Positions 7,618 to 15,038 are shown, counted from the stretch's first letter. The stretch is 20,058 nucleotides of DNA from JAOUFP01 sp947085825 (GCA_947085825.1 CAMTXX010000001.1:1-20058), one strand, 5' to 3'. Made by a program: numbers and translations. Notes: a model not told the origin generated them from the letters alone.

Positions 7618-7728
7618 CTTAGGAGGGATATAACAAGGGTTTTTCATTTCCCTTGATTATAAGTTACTACAAAATTCTGAAGAAATTATGAAGTATTGCC
7701 TGACTGGATAATATTTTTTTAAAAAGAC

Positions 7729-9030
7729 CTATCTGACACCCATAGCCTTTTCAAGGCTTGCACTGGCGATCTTATAGTCGTAGAGAGCCTCGATATGCGC
7801 AGCCCTGGCATTGCTCAATAAAACCTGGGCGTCAGTCACCTCAATCGGATTTCCTACTCCTGCATTATAGCGACCGGTTGCGATCTCAAAGTTTTCAGTT
7901 GCCTGCTTTACCGCAAGTTCAGAGACAATAATCCGTTCTTCAGCCTCATTTATATTCAGATATGCCTGCTGTACATCAAACAATATTGACTGTTTCAGGT
8001 TGTCTTCATTGGCCTTGAGGACTTCGAGCCCGGCCCTTGCCTCGGTCACCTGGTTCTTTGTCAGAAAACCGCTGAAGATCGGAAATGTCATGATTGCCCC
8101 GGCATTCCAGCCATCCTCGAGCGGAAATCTTTCACCTGCCCAGGAAAGCGCCGCGTTCCCTGTAAGAGAAGGGTAATGTCCTTTTTGGGCGAGTTCTATT
8201 GATTTCTCTGCTGCCATTCTCCGTGCAGCAAAGGCATTCAGGTCAGGTCTGTTTTTATATGCCTTGTCAACCGCGTCATCAAGAGATGCCATGAATTTCT
8301 CATAGGAAAGATTATCGTGCAGATCATATCGCGGAGCTTCCGGAATGCCCATAGCATTATTCAGGGTAACAATCGCCAGGCGCAATGTATTTTCGGCCTT
8401 TATCAGATTAAGCTTTGCGGCGCTCAGATCAACTTCTGCCTTGGTGACATCAAATTTGGGTTTTGTACCAACCTCATAAAAGGCCTTGGCCTGTTTGAGG
8501 TGCTCCTGAAACTGGCCCACTGTCTCTTCAGCAACAGACCTGTTTCTTTTTGCCTTCAACACACTGTAATAAGCTTTTTTTAGGTTTAAAATAACTTGTT
8601 CCGAGACGTTCTGAAAATCGAAAATCGATGCGTCGATATACAGACGCTGTATATTGACCTGCGTCCCGGTCTTGCCGAAATCAAACAGGTTCTGACGAAG
8701 CGTGATGCTGCCGTTATACTGGTCATAGGAACGGCTTGTATCGAATGAAGAGGAAGAGGAAAAATTCCTGCTTCCAGAGGCGGGCCTTGTCCTGCTGTAT
8801 GCGGCTGAAGCGTCTATCTGAGGAAAATAATTCGACTTCGCCTGTTCCATCCTGCTCTTGTTCACGTCCACGCTGTTCTTTGAAGCCCTGATATCAGGGT
8901 GCTGCCTGAGTGAAATCTCGATACAGCGCTGCAGATTAAGCTGCTCACCCTCTTGTACGATCATCTCAGCCCCAGAGCTGTGATAAAATAAAAATATCGA
9001 AAAGAAAGCCAGGCAAAAAATTCTTTTCAC
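7729..9030 (-). CDS. TolC-family outer membrane efflux protein
   Basis: A 433-residue protein with an N-terminal signal peptide (about 1-21, hydrophobic LAFFSIFLFYHSSGA). Two outer-membrane-efflux repeats follow: LNLQRCIEISLRQHPDIRAS... and DKAYKNRPDLNAFAARR..., each with long amphipathic helices; it ends YDYKIASASLEKAMGVR. It forms the trimeric channel-tunnel for the MacAB-like pump encoded downstream. The start codon is GTG (9028-9030), and this choice is fixed by a perfect AGGAGG (9038-9043) seven bases upstream. The gene lies 26 bases after the LOG-family gene on the same strand. The length is normal and there is no sign of damage. Confidence 0.93.
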   Translation of the reverse strand: MKRIFCLAFFSIFLFYHSSGAEMIVQEGEQLNLQRCIEISLRQHPDIRASKNSVDVNKSRMEQAKSNYFPQIDASAAYSRTRPASGSRNFSSSSSFDTSRSYDQYNGSITLRQNLFDFGKTGTQVNIQRLYIDASIFDFQNVSEQVILNLKKAYYSVLKAKRNRSVAEETVGQFQEHLKQAKAFYEVGTKPKFDVTKAEVDLSAAKLNLIKAENTLRLAIVTLNNAMGIPEAPRYDLHDNLSYEKFMASLDDAVDKAYKNRPDLNAFAARRMAAEKSIELAQKGHYPSLTGNAALSWAGERFPLEDGWNAGAIMTFPIFSGFLTKNQVTEARAGLEVLKANEDNLKQSILFDVQQAYLNINEAEERIIVSELAVKQATENFEIATGRYNAGVGNPIEVTDAQVLLSNARAAHIEALYDYKIASASLEKAMGVR

Positions 9031-9056
9031 TCTCCAACCTCCTGTGTCAGATGCCG

Positions 9057-9749
9057 TTATATTTTCTTAGGCGCTTTCTCCTGTTTATTGCGCCTTTTTT
9101 CCGGCCTGACACCTCCGAAAACCCTGTAGTGTTCATTAATAAGAAAACGCACCTCTTCCGGCGTATCGACTATGGAAAATAATCCAAAATCTTCCCTGCC
9201 AATGGTCCCTTCGGGAACAAGAGTGTTCTTCATCCATTCTATCAGCCCCTTCCAGTATTTCGAGCCGTACAGAATGATCGGAAAAGACTCTATTTTTTTT
9301 GTCTGTGCGAGCGTCAAGGCCTCAAACAGTTCATCCATCGTGCCAAAGCCCCCCGGAAAAATAATATAGGCCATGGCATATTTGACAAACATAAGCTTTC
9401 TGATAAAAAAATAGCGGAAGGAAAGTGCGATATCCTGGTATTTATTTGGGTTCTGTTCCATAGGGAGCTCTATATTAAGTCCAATAGAAGGAGCCTTTCC
9501 CTTTTTCGCGCCCCTGTTTGCGCCTTCCATAATACCGGGGCCACCCCCTGTTATGATCGCAAAACCATCATCTGCAAGCATCCTGGCAACAGCAACCGCA
9601 GCCTCATAACATTTATCCCCTGCCTTAAGCCTTGCACTCCCGAAAATCGTCACCGCAGGTCCGATATCATTCAGCGTTTCAAAGCCTTCAACCAATTCAG
9701 ATTGAATCCTGAAAACTCTCCACGTCTCAGATGTCTTGAGATCTTCCAT
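9057..9749 (-). CDS. LOG-family protein (TIGR00730; nucleoside 5'-monophosphate phosphoribohydrolase-like)
   Basis: A 230-residue Rossmann-fold protein with the family motifs VTIFGSAR (33-40), ITGGGPGIMEGANRGA (66-81), the Arg-Lys pair 117-118 and PGGFGTMDE (132-140) with catalytic Glu140. Characterised LOG proteins cleave the base from nucleoside 5'-monophosphates (cytokinin activation in plants; PpnN-like nucleotide turnover in bacteria). The basic tail RPEKRRNKQEKAPKK is poorly conserved as far as I can tell. It is the first gene of the minus-strand block and precedes the tolC-like gene by 26 bases. A functional link to export is not obvious and may only be shared transcription. An AGAGGA ribosome binding site lies about 11 bases upstream. 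Confidence 0.88.
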   Translation of the reverse strand: MEDLKTSETWRVFRIQSELVEGFETLNDIGPAVTIFGSARLKAGDKCYEAAVAVARMLADDGFAIITGGGPGIMEGANRGAKKGKAPSIGLNIELPMEQNPNKYQDIALSFRYFFIRKLMFVKYAMAYIIFPGGFGTMDELFEALTLAQTKKIESFPIILYGSKYWKGLIEWMKNTLVPEGTIGREDFGLFSIVDTPEEVRFLINEHYRVFGGVRPEKRRNKQEKAPKKI

Positions 9750-9906
9750 AAATATTCAGTTCCTCTTTTTCGTAAATTTAACTTCCAAAGTATAACATCA
9801 TTGGCATACATGCTGCCAGTAAGGAATATCGCCCGCAGGCCTTGATGATTTCCAATTCCGGTTTGAGTCCGGTTAAAAACCCGGCGAACTCCGGTCTTAA
9901 TAATAT

Positions 9907-9936
9907 TTGACAAAACAGGATTTATTATAGTATAAA
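9907..9936 (+). promoter_or_regulatory. Promoter of the tRNA genes
   Basis: TTGACA (9907-9912) and TATAAA (9931-9936) with an 18-base spacer, placing the start a few bases before the tRNA-Val 5' end at 9947. A second TTGACA at 10042 between the tRNAs lacks a well-spaced -10, so both tRNAs may share this promoter. Confidence 0.6.
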
Positions 9937-9946
9937 ATTAGTCTTC

Positions 9947-10022
9947 GGGCGGGTAGCTCAGCTGGGAGAGCAATGCCCTTACAAGGCATGGGTCGCAGGT
10001 TCGATCCCTGTCCCGCCTACCA
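9947..10022 (+). tRNA. tRNA-Val (anticodon UAC)
   Basis: A 76-base cloverleaf. The acceptor GGGCGGG pairs with CCCGCCT (one G-T at the end) and the D-arm is GCTC...GAGC. The anticodon stem ATGCC/GGCAT encloses loop CTTACAA with anticodon TAC. The T-arm is GCAGG-TTCGATC-CCTGT, then discriminator A and an encoded CCA (10020-10022). Confidence 0.96.
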
Positions 10023-10060
10023 TTACAACAGTAATGGGTTATTGACAATTAGTGGTCAGT

Positions 10061-10077
10061 TTAGAATTTTATTCTAA
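10061..10077. repeat. Short palindrome between the two tRNA genes
   Basis: TTAGAAT and ATTCTAA are perfect arms with a 3-base TTT loop, flanked further out by GGTCA (10053-10057) and TGACC (10092-10096). It may be a small cruciform or an old repeat remnant; it lacks terminator features. Confidence 0.4.
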
Positions 10078-10116
10078 TCCCAAACCCCTAATGACCAATC
10101 CCATATCACAAACGCG

Positions 10117-10193
10117 GGGGCGGTAGTTCAGCTGGTTAGAACGCCTGCCTGTCACGCAGGAGGTCGCGGGTTCGAGCCCCGTCCGCCCCGCCA
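10117..10193 (+). tRNA. tRNA-Asp (anticodon GUC)
   Basis: A 77-base cloverleaf. Acceptor GGGGCGG/CCGCCCC is perfect. The anticodon stem CCTGC/GCAGG encloses loop CTGTCAC with anticodon GTC. The T-arm is CGGGTTCGAGCCCCG, with discriminator G and an encoded CCA (10191-10193). Confidence 0.97.
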
Positions 10194-10245
10194 TTACTCC
10201 TTGCTATTCAATATCTTGACAATAATTCGTTGTTTATACTAAAAA

Positions 10246-10277
10246 TATAATTGGCACTCACTCCAAAGGAGTGCTGA
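10246..10277 (+). promoter_or_regulatory. CIRCE operator (HrcA binding site) at the htpG promoter
   Basis: TTGGCACTC (10251-10259), a 9-base spacer and GAGTGCTGA (10269-10277) match the CIRCE consensus TTAGCACTC-N9-GAGTGCTAA at 8 of 9 positions in each arm. TATAAT at 10246-10251 abuts it, so the operator would cover the predicted start (about 10258). A TTGACA at 10216 is not ideally spaced to either TATAAT or the TATACT at 10235, so the exact promoter is unsettled. HrcA repression relieved by heat or unfolded protein is the expected control. Confidence 0.8.
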
Positions 10278-10309
10278 TTAATACTACTTTTATCGAGGTG
10301 TTAACGGAA

Positions 10310-12250
10310 ATGAGTTTGCAAAAAATGGAATTTAAGACAGAAGTAAACCAGATACTGGATCTGATGATACATTCCCTATATTCACACAAGGAGATATTCC
10401 TGCGGGAACTCGTATCCAATGCCTCCGATGCCCTTGATAAGGCACGCTACGAAGCCCTGCTGAACAGTGATCTGTTGGAAATAAAGGGAGATTGGAAGAT
10501 CAAAATAACCGCTGACAAAGATGCCGGAACACTTACTGTCAGCGACAACGGCATAGGCATGAACATGGACGAGGCGATTGAATCGCTTGGAACTATCGCC
10601 CATTCAGGCACAAAAGCGTTCCTTCAGTCATTGAAAAACAAGGACATTCAGGACAATCCGGAACTGATCGGTCAGTTTGGTGTAGGATTCTATTCCGCTT
10701 TCATGGTTGCTGATAAAATTACCGTTCTTTCTAAGAAGGCCATCTCCAAAGATATATCAGGCGTAAAATGGGAATCTACGGCAGATGGTTCCTTTACGGT
10801 AGAAGATATTGAAAAAGCAGATTCCGGCACCGATGTTATTCTGCATATTAAAGCAGATGAAAAAAAATATCTCGACGAATGGCAGATTCGCAGCATCATT
10901 AAAAAATATTCTGATTATATCGAATATCCTGTTGTCATGGAAGTCGAGAGGGAAAAAGACTCAGTCCTCGAAAAAGGCACAAAAGTTAAAGTAAAGGAAG
11001 AAGAAACAATTAATTCCGGAAAGGCAATATGGCTTAGAGATAAAGCTGAAATTACCGATACAGAATATAATAATTTCTACCGCCATATCTCCCATGATTT
11101 TACCGATCCCTCAAAGATTATTCACTATAAGGCAGAAGGCACATCAGAATTCATTTCTCTGCTTTATATCCCGTCAAAAGCTCCTCTTGATATTTTCTAC
11201 AAGGATTTCAAGATCGGCCCTGCCCTTTATGTCAAGCGTGTCCAGATAATGGACCACTGTGAGCAGCTCATTCCCCAATACCTCAGGTTTGTAAAAGGGC
11301 TGGTAGACTCCTCTGATTTGCCACTGAATGTCTCAAGAGAGATGTTGCAGAACAACCGGCAGACCGAGGTAATCAAGAATAACATCACCAAAAAGATACT
11401 GGAATCTCTTGGGGAGATGAAAAATAGCGAATATGAAAAATATCTCGCCTTCTTCAATGAATTCGGGAAGATATTAAAAGAAGGTTTACATTACGATTAC
11501 TCAAGGAAAGAGATGATCTCCGACCTCCTTCTTTTTCATTCAACCAGGACTGAAAAAGGCTCTTTCAGAACACTCAATGATTATGTCACATCCATGAAAG
11601 CGGATCAAAAAGAGATTTATTACCTCACAGGGAATTCTCTGAATGAACTGTTAAAATCGCCATACCTTGAGATGTTTACAGAAAAAGACTATGAAGTCCT
11701 TATCCTCCTCGATGAAATAGATGATTTGATTTTCAGCAATTTCGATTATAAAGGTAAGAAATTCAAGTCAATAATAAAGGGTGAAATCAATATAGACAAA
11801 CAGAAGAAGGAAGATGAAAAAGAATCGAAAGAAAAATTCGAAAAACTCCTGATTTTCATCAAAGAAACATTAATAAACGAGGTAAAAGATGTAAGGATCT
11901 CAGGCCGGCTGACAGATTCCCCATGCTGTCTGGTCGGAGATGAAGGAGACCTGGACCCAAGAATGGAAAAACTTTTAAAATCCATGGGGCAGGATGTGCC
12001 AGAGCGCAGGAAAATACTCGAAATTAATCCCTTACATCCTATTTTTGATACCATGCTCAGGATTTTCGAAAAAGACAAAAGTGACAGCATCCTCGGGGAA
12101 TATATTGCTCTCATTTTAGATCAGGCGCTCTTACTGGAGGGCTCAAAACCAAAAGATCCTGTTTTGTTCATAAAGTATCTGTCAAGCCTTATGCTGGAAC
12201 ATGCAAAAGATGAGCACCCTGTTTCTTTGTCTGGTTCAGCAAAGGGATAA
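10310..12250 (+). CDS. htpG: HtpG, bacterial Hsp90 molecular chaperone
   Basis: A 646-residue ATP-dependent chaperone. Starting at ATG 10310, which has GAGGTG nine bases upstream, the N-terminal GHKL ATPase shows FLRELVSNASDALDK with catalytic Glu33 and Asn37, DNGIGM with Asp79, GTIAHSGTKAF and IGQFGVGFYSAFMVADK. The middle domain has LPLNVSREMLQNNR with the ATP-contacting Arg, and the C-terminal dimerisation domain ends near LEHAKDEHP. All landmarks and the length are normal. A longer frame from a GTG at 10271 would start inside the CIRCE operator and is unlikely. It stands alone downstream of two tRNAs and is probably heat-inducible through HrcA. Confidence 0.96.
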   Translation: MSLQKMEFKTEVNQILDLMIHSLYSHKEIFLRELVSNASDALDKARYEALLNSDLLEIKGDWKIKITADKDAGTLTVSDNGIGMNMDEAIESLGTIAHSGTKAFLQSLKNKDIQDNPELIGQFGVGFYSAFMVADKITVLSKKAISKDISGVKWESTADGSFTVEDIEKADSGTDVILHIKADEKKYLDEWQIRSIIKKYSDYIEYPVVMEVEREKDSVLEKGTKVKVKEEETINSGKAIWLRDKAEITDTEYNNFYRHISHDFTDPSKIIHYKAEGTSEFISLLYIPSKAPLDIFYKDFKIGPALYVKRVQIMDHCEQLIPQYLRFVKGLVDSSDLPLNVSREMLQNNRQTEVIKNNITKKILESLGEMKNSEYEKYLAFFNEFGKILKEGLHYDYSRKEMISDLLLFHSTRTEKGSFRTLNDYVTSMKADQKEIYYLTGNSLNELLKSPYLEMFTEKDYEVLILLDEIDDLIFSNFDYKGKKFKSIIKGEINIDKQKKEDEKESKEKFEKLLIFIKETLINEVKDVRISGRLTDSPCCLVGDEGDLDPRMEKLLKSMGQDVPERRKILEINPLHPIFDTMLRIFEKDKSDSILGEYIALILDQALLLEGSKPKDPVLFIKYLSSLMLEHAKDEHPVSLSGSAKG

Positions 12251-12265
12251 TTATATATAGACCTC

Positions 12266-12508
12266 TTATTTTTTTCTGGCTGTCATTAATCTGTTATATT
12301 TTTCTGCGCCTACGCAGTCTCTGGCAGCAGAACACCATTCAATACATGAAGGCTGCATTTCCCGCGTCACTTTCTTGCCGCATTTCTTGCAGTCAGCCTC
12401 CACCTCATCTGTCCACATTTCATTTACCGTCTCACACCAGAAACATTTTACCTCTTCCGGATATGGCGTTCTGATTTCTCTGCTTCCTGGACAACTTTCT
12501 TTAAACAT
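12266..12508 (-). CDS. Small Cys-rich zinc-ribbon-like protein of unknown function
   Basis: An 80-residue protein with eight cysteines: C6, C22-x2-C25, C40-x2-C43, C55-x3-C59 and C65. The two CxxC pairs in KCFWCETVNEMWTDE and DCKKCGKKV look like one zinc ribbon. The tail SCIEWCSAARDCVGAEKYN is a separate conserved-looking motif that could hold metal or a cluster. I recall similar small proteins (ECPGSxxIR...PEEVKCPxC) in anaerobic bacteria, without known function. It is convergent with htpG (15-base gap) and divergent from amrS. It has no Shine-Dalgarno sequence but an extended -10 box just upstream and an FNR-like site at -41.5, suggesting redox or oxygen control and a leaderless mRNA. Confidence 0.75.
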   Translation of the reverse strand: MFKESCPGSREIRTPYPEEVKCFWCETVNEMWTDEVEADCKKCGKKVTREMQPSCIEWCSAARDCVGAEKYNRLMTARKK

Positions 12509-12517
12509 CTTGTATTT

Positions 12518-12526
12518 ATTTTAGCA
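12518..12526 (-). promoter_or_regulatory. Extended -10 promoter of the Cys-rich protein gene
   Basis: TGCTAAAAT on the minus strand (TGnTAAAAT form). The predicted transcription start is about 12511, only two or three bases before the ATG. The -35 region is poor, as expected for an activator-dependent promoter. Confidence 0.5.
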
Positions 12527-12545
12527 GTTTCAGCGTTAAAGAATA

Positions 12546-12559
12546 ATGATCTATGTCAT
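12546..12559. promoter_or_regulatory. FNR/CRP-family binding site candidate
   Basis: ATGATCTATGTCAT (minus strand ATGACATAGATCAT) has the TGA-N6-TCA core of FNR/CRP-family sites, close to TTGAT-N4-ATCAA. Its centre (12552.5) is 41.5 bases upstream of the predicted start of the Cys-rich gene, the class II activation position. Confidence 0.5.
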
Positions 12560-12654
12560 AAAACTTTCATCCTATAAAATCCCGTGAGCCTGTTTTTTAT
12601 CAGAATTTTGGCGTTAGGCCCGCCTGCTTGCACAGTTCGTTAGCAGTGATCCGG

Positions 12655-12677
12655 TTAACCCAAATTTTTTGGGTTAA
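12655..12677. repeat. Perfect AT-rich palindrome in the divergent intergenic region
   Basis: TTAACCCAAA and TTTGGGTTAA are perfect 10-base arms with a TTT loop. It lies between two divergent genes, 14 bases before the amrS -35 box, so it cannot be the terminator of either flanking gene. An operator or repeat remnant is possible. Confidence 0.5.
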
Positions 12678-12691
12678 ATTTCTAACAGGGG

Positions 12692-12719
12692 TAGACAGGA
12701 AGGCAAAACATGATATAAT
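12692..12719 (+). promoter_or_regulatory. Promoter of amrS
   Basis: TAGACA (12692-12697), 16-base spacer and extended -10 TGATATAAT (12711-12719). The predicted start is at about 12726, one base before the ATG. Confidence 0.6.
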
Positions 12720-12726
12720 TTAATTT

Positions 12727-13740
12727 ATGAAAGAGGCCATGCTTTATGAAAAGCTGGAGAATGAAGAAGTCAGGTGCCATCTGTGCAACCACAACTGTTT
12801 AATAAAAAATGACCATAGAGGCATCTGTGCTGTCCGTGAAAACAGGGAAGGTGTTTTATACAGTCTGGTTTACGGAAAGATTGTCTCGTTAAATATCGAT
12901 CCGATAGAGAAAAAACCGCTTTTTCACTTTCTTCCTGAGTCCACTTCGCTGTCGATAGCAACCGCAGGCTGCAACTTCAGATGCAAACATTGCCAGAACT
13001 ACGAAATTTCCCAATATCCCAGGGAGCGAAAGTTCGACATCCCTGGTAAAGATGCAACCCCTGAAGAAATAGTAAATGCAGCAATTCAGAACAACTGCAG
13101 GAGCATTTCATATACCTATACTGAACCAACAATCTTTTTTGAATTTGCATATGATTGCGCGAAACTTGCGCATGAAAAAGGTGTCAAGAATGTTTTTGTA
13201 AGCAACGGTTATACCGGCAAAGAGGCTGTCAGGCTTATAGCTCCCTTTCTTGACGCCAATAACATAGACCTCAAGGGAAGCGACAAATTCTACAGGGACA
13301 TCTGCGGCGCACGCCTTGGACCGGTAAAAGAAACCATCAGGCTCATGAAGGAACTCGGTGTCTGGGTGGAAGTTACCACACTCATAATACCTGATCTGAA
13401 TGATTCGGAAAAAGACCTTACTGATATAGCTGAGTTTATCAGTTCTGTTGACCCTGCAATGCCGTGGCACGTGACCCAGTTTTATCCTACCTACAAGCTT
13501 CTCGATAAGCCGCGCACACCGGTTTCAACGCTGAGACAGGCCCGTGAAATCGGGTTTAGGGCAGGGCTTAAATTCGTTTATGAAGGCAATGTGCCGGGTG
13601 AAGGAGGAGAAAACACCTATTGTCCCTCATGCAAAGATGTACTAATCGAACGTTTCGGCTATAGCATCTCAAAAAATCTCATTAAGAACAGCCGGTGCCC
13701 GAAGTGCGATTCGTTTATAGAAGGCATCTGGACAGTGTAA
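12727..13740 (+). CDS. amrS: AmmeMemoRadiSam system radical SAM enzyme
   Basis: A 337-residue PflA-like radical SAM protein. An N-terminal Cys set (C17, C20, C24, C34 in VRCHLCNHNCLIKNDHRGIC) precedes the 4Fe-4S motif CNFRCKHC (C82, C86, C89). SYTYTEPTIFFEF, VSNGYTGKEA and NNIDLKGSDKFYRDICGA are typical of the family. A C-terminal zinc-ribbon-like C299/C302/C324/C327 closes the protein. The family name comes from genome co-occurrence with AMMECR1 and Memo proteins; neither partner is in this window and the reaction is not established as far as I know. The first ATG matches the usual MKEAxxYEKL start. There is no ribosome binding site, and a -10 box ends seven bases before the ATG, so the mRNA is probably leaderless. 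Confidence 0.88.
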   Translation: MKEAMLYEKLENEEVRCHLCNHNCLIKNDHRGICAVRENREGVLYSLVYGKIVSLNIDPIEKKPLFHFLPESTSLSIATAGCNFRCKHCQNYEISQYPRERKFDIPGKDATPEEIVNAAIQNNCRSISYTYTEPTIFFEFAYDCAKLAHEKGVKNVFVSNGYTGKEAVRLIAPFLDANNIDLKGSDKFYRDICGARLGPVKETIRLMKELGVWVEVTTLIIPDLNDSEKDLTDIAEFISSVDPAMPWHVTQFYPTYKLLDKPRTPVSTLRQAREIGFRAGLKFVYEGNVPGEGGENTYCPSCKDVLIERFGYSISKNLIKNSRCPKCDSFIEGIWTV

Positions 13741-13799
13741 CTCTGTAGCCGCTTCAAGAATTGTGTTTATGCGCCACGGCAAAGATGTTTCCTGAGCGT

Positions 13800-14264
13800 C
13801 TATCTCATTAATCTCAGCGCCATAACAACCGCATCCTCAACAGGTGAGACATAATAGTTTTTTCTTGTTCCAAGAAGGCTGAAGCCGAATCTTTCATACA
13901 TTTTCCGCGCTTCTTCATTTGAAGCCCTCACTTCCAGAAAAATAGACCCGCATCTGTTCTCTCTCATAACGTCAATCATCTCCTTGATCATATGAGACGC
14001 TGCTCCAAGCCTTCTGTAATGAGGATGTACCGCAAGATTAAGGATATGTCCTTCATCAATAATCAGGTTTGCGCAAAGATATCCAACAACCTTCCCGTTT
14101 ATCTTCGCAACCCGTGAAACAGCAATACTCTTGAAGATTTCATTACGAAAAAGGGTTTCAGACCAGGGTGTTTTAAATGAAGTCGTTTCAATGGCGAGTA
14201 CTTCGGGAAGGTCGTCAACCTTCATGTCATCAATAAAAAGTCCGCTCAGTTCTTCTCTGACCAT
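13800..14264 (-). CDS. rimI: Ribosomal protein S18-alanine N-acetyltransferase
   Basis: A 154-residue GNAT enzyme. The acetyl-CoA loop is HPHYRRLGAASHMI (80-93). FLEVRASNEEARKMYERFGF supplies Glu111 and Tyr123, spaced like the catalytic Glu103/Tyr115 of E. coli RimI, and KNYYVSPVEDAVVMAL closes the fold. RimI acetylates the N-terminal Ala of ribosomal protein S18. It follows tsaB by 18 bases on the same strand, the classic tsaB-rimI arrangement, which strengthens the call over a generic GNAT. The start codon is preceded by AGGTGA at short spacing. Confidence 0.88.
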   Translation of the reverse strand: MVREELSGLFIDDMKVDDLPEVLAIETTSFKTPWSETLFRNEIFKSIAVSRVAKINGKVVGYLCANLIIDEGHILNLAVHPHYRRLGAASHMIKEMIDVMRENRCGSIFLEVRASNEEARKMYERFGFSLLGTRKNYYVSPVEDAVVMALRLMR

Positions 14265-14282
14265 TTCACCTGTTTAAAGCAC

Positions 14283-14984
14283 CTACTTCTGGTCTGCTTC
14301 AGATTTTCTGATATAAAACGGAACTGCCTCAGAGATCACGGTAAATTCTCCCCTGAGGGCCTTTGTCAGGCCAAGCATACCAATACTTGCAGGAGAAGGC
14401 ACCATTTTATCGGCAGTGGCAAAAAAAGCCCTGTCCTTCATAGTTTCGATAATTTTGTCTTTGTATAACAGCGCCCCTTCACCGGCAAATAAAATATTGC
14501 CCTGCAATTTTTCCAACAGTAGGCCGGACGGAGCCGCCAACAATGCCTCAGCCTTAATCGAAACACATTCAATAACCGTGCTGAAGCCGGAATCTTCCCA
14601 TCTGTATACGGCTGCATATACCTCGCTTTTCCTTGCATCGAGCATAAGGCACACAGGGTACTTACTGAACTGGAAATTCCATGCAAAGGCCTCCAGAGTC
14701 GGGACCGTGACTACAGGCTTTCCAGTAGCATAAGAAAGTCCTTTCACAGTGCTCAGTCCTATCCTCAATCCGGTAAATGATCCAGGACCTGCAGCAACAG
14801 CAAAGACGTCTATGTCATCCAGGGTCAGCTCAGACTGTAGGAGTGTATTATTGACAGCTGTCATCAGCCTTTCTGAGTGTGTTGTCTTGACATTAAGCCT
14901 TGTCTCAGCGATAAGACCAGCGGTCTCATCGATTATTGCAACCCCGCCGAGCATTGTTGATGTTTCAATAGAAAGTATCTTCAT
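14283..14984 (-). CDS. tsaB: tRNA N6-threonylcarbamoyladenosine biosynthesis protein TsaB
   Basis: A 233-residue ASKHA-fold protein. It starts MKILSIETSTMLGGVAIID, has the TsaB hallmark AAGPGSFTGLRIGLSTVKGLSYATGKPVV split over residues 64-92, and VPTLEAFAWNF after it. TsaB is the dimerisation partner of TsaD in making t6A37 on ANN-decoding tRNAs. Length is normal. It is followed by rimI. The ATG lies seven bases after TATAAT with no Shine-Dalgarno sequence, so a leaderless transcript is predicted, although the MFS gene upstream on the same strand could also supply read-through. Confidence 0.92.
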   Translation of the reverse strand: MKILSIETSTMLGGVAIIDETAGLIAETRLNVKTTHSERLMTAVNNTLLQSELTLDDIDVFAVAAGPGSFTGLRIGLSTVKGLSYATGKPVVTVPTLEAFAWNFQFSKYPVCLMLDARKSEVYAAVYRWEDSGFSTVIECVSIKAEALLAAPSGLLLEKLQGNILFAGEGALLYKDKIIETMKDRAFFATADKMVPSPASIGMLGLTKALRGEFTVISEAVPFYIRKSEADQK

Positions 14985-14991
14985 AGCACTT

Positions 14992-15021
14992 ATTATATCC
15001 GGTTAGTATCCAAAAAAGTCA
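14992..15021 (-). promoter_or_regulatory. Promoter of tsaB-rimI
   Basis: TATAAT (14997-14992) on the minus strand ends seven bases before the tsaB ATG. A TGACTT-like -35 lies at 15021-15016 (18-base spacer). The predicted start is 14985, immediately before the ATG. Confidence 0.5.
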
Positions 15022-15038
15022 GGGTTGAGGCAAGCGTC

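Larger units (their letters stand above)
7489..7728 (-). other. Structured spacer between the tolC-like and macA-like genes
   Basis: 240 bases with no gene. It contains the hairpins at 7545-7581 and 7590-7617. No protein-like frame is seen. Whether the operon is read through or restarted here is not visible; a weak TATACT-like -10 for macA (minus strand, around 7525-7535) is possible. Confidence 0.45.

Noticed and set aside
9671..9913. An 80-codon minus-strand frame overlapping the LOG gene start
   Set aside because: It overlaps the well-supported LOG N-terminus in another frame and has no family resemblance.
10271..10309. Upstream GTG start for htpG
   Set aside because: It lies inside the CIRCE operator and has no ribosome binding site; ATG 10310 has GAGGTG and matches the normal HtpG N-terminus.
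12600..12640. Second attC-like core (GTTAGGC at 12613)
   Set aside because: It fits GTTRRRY, but I found no paired RYYYAAC partner with L arms at a suitable distance, so it is probably chance.
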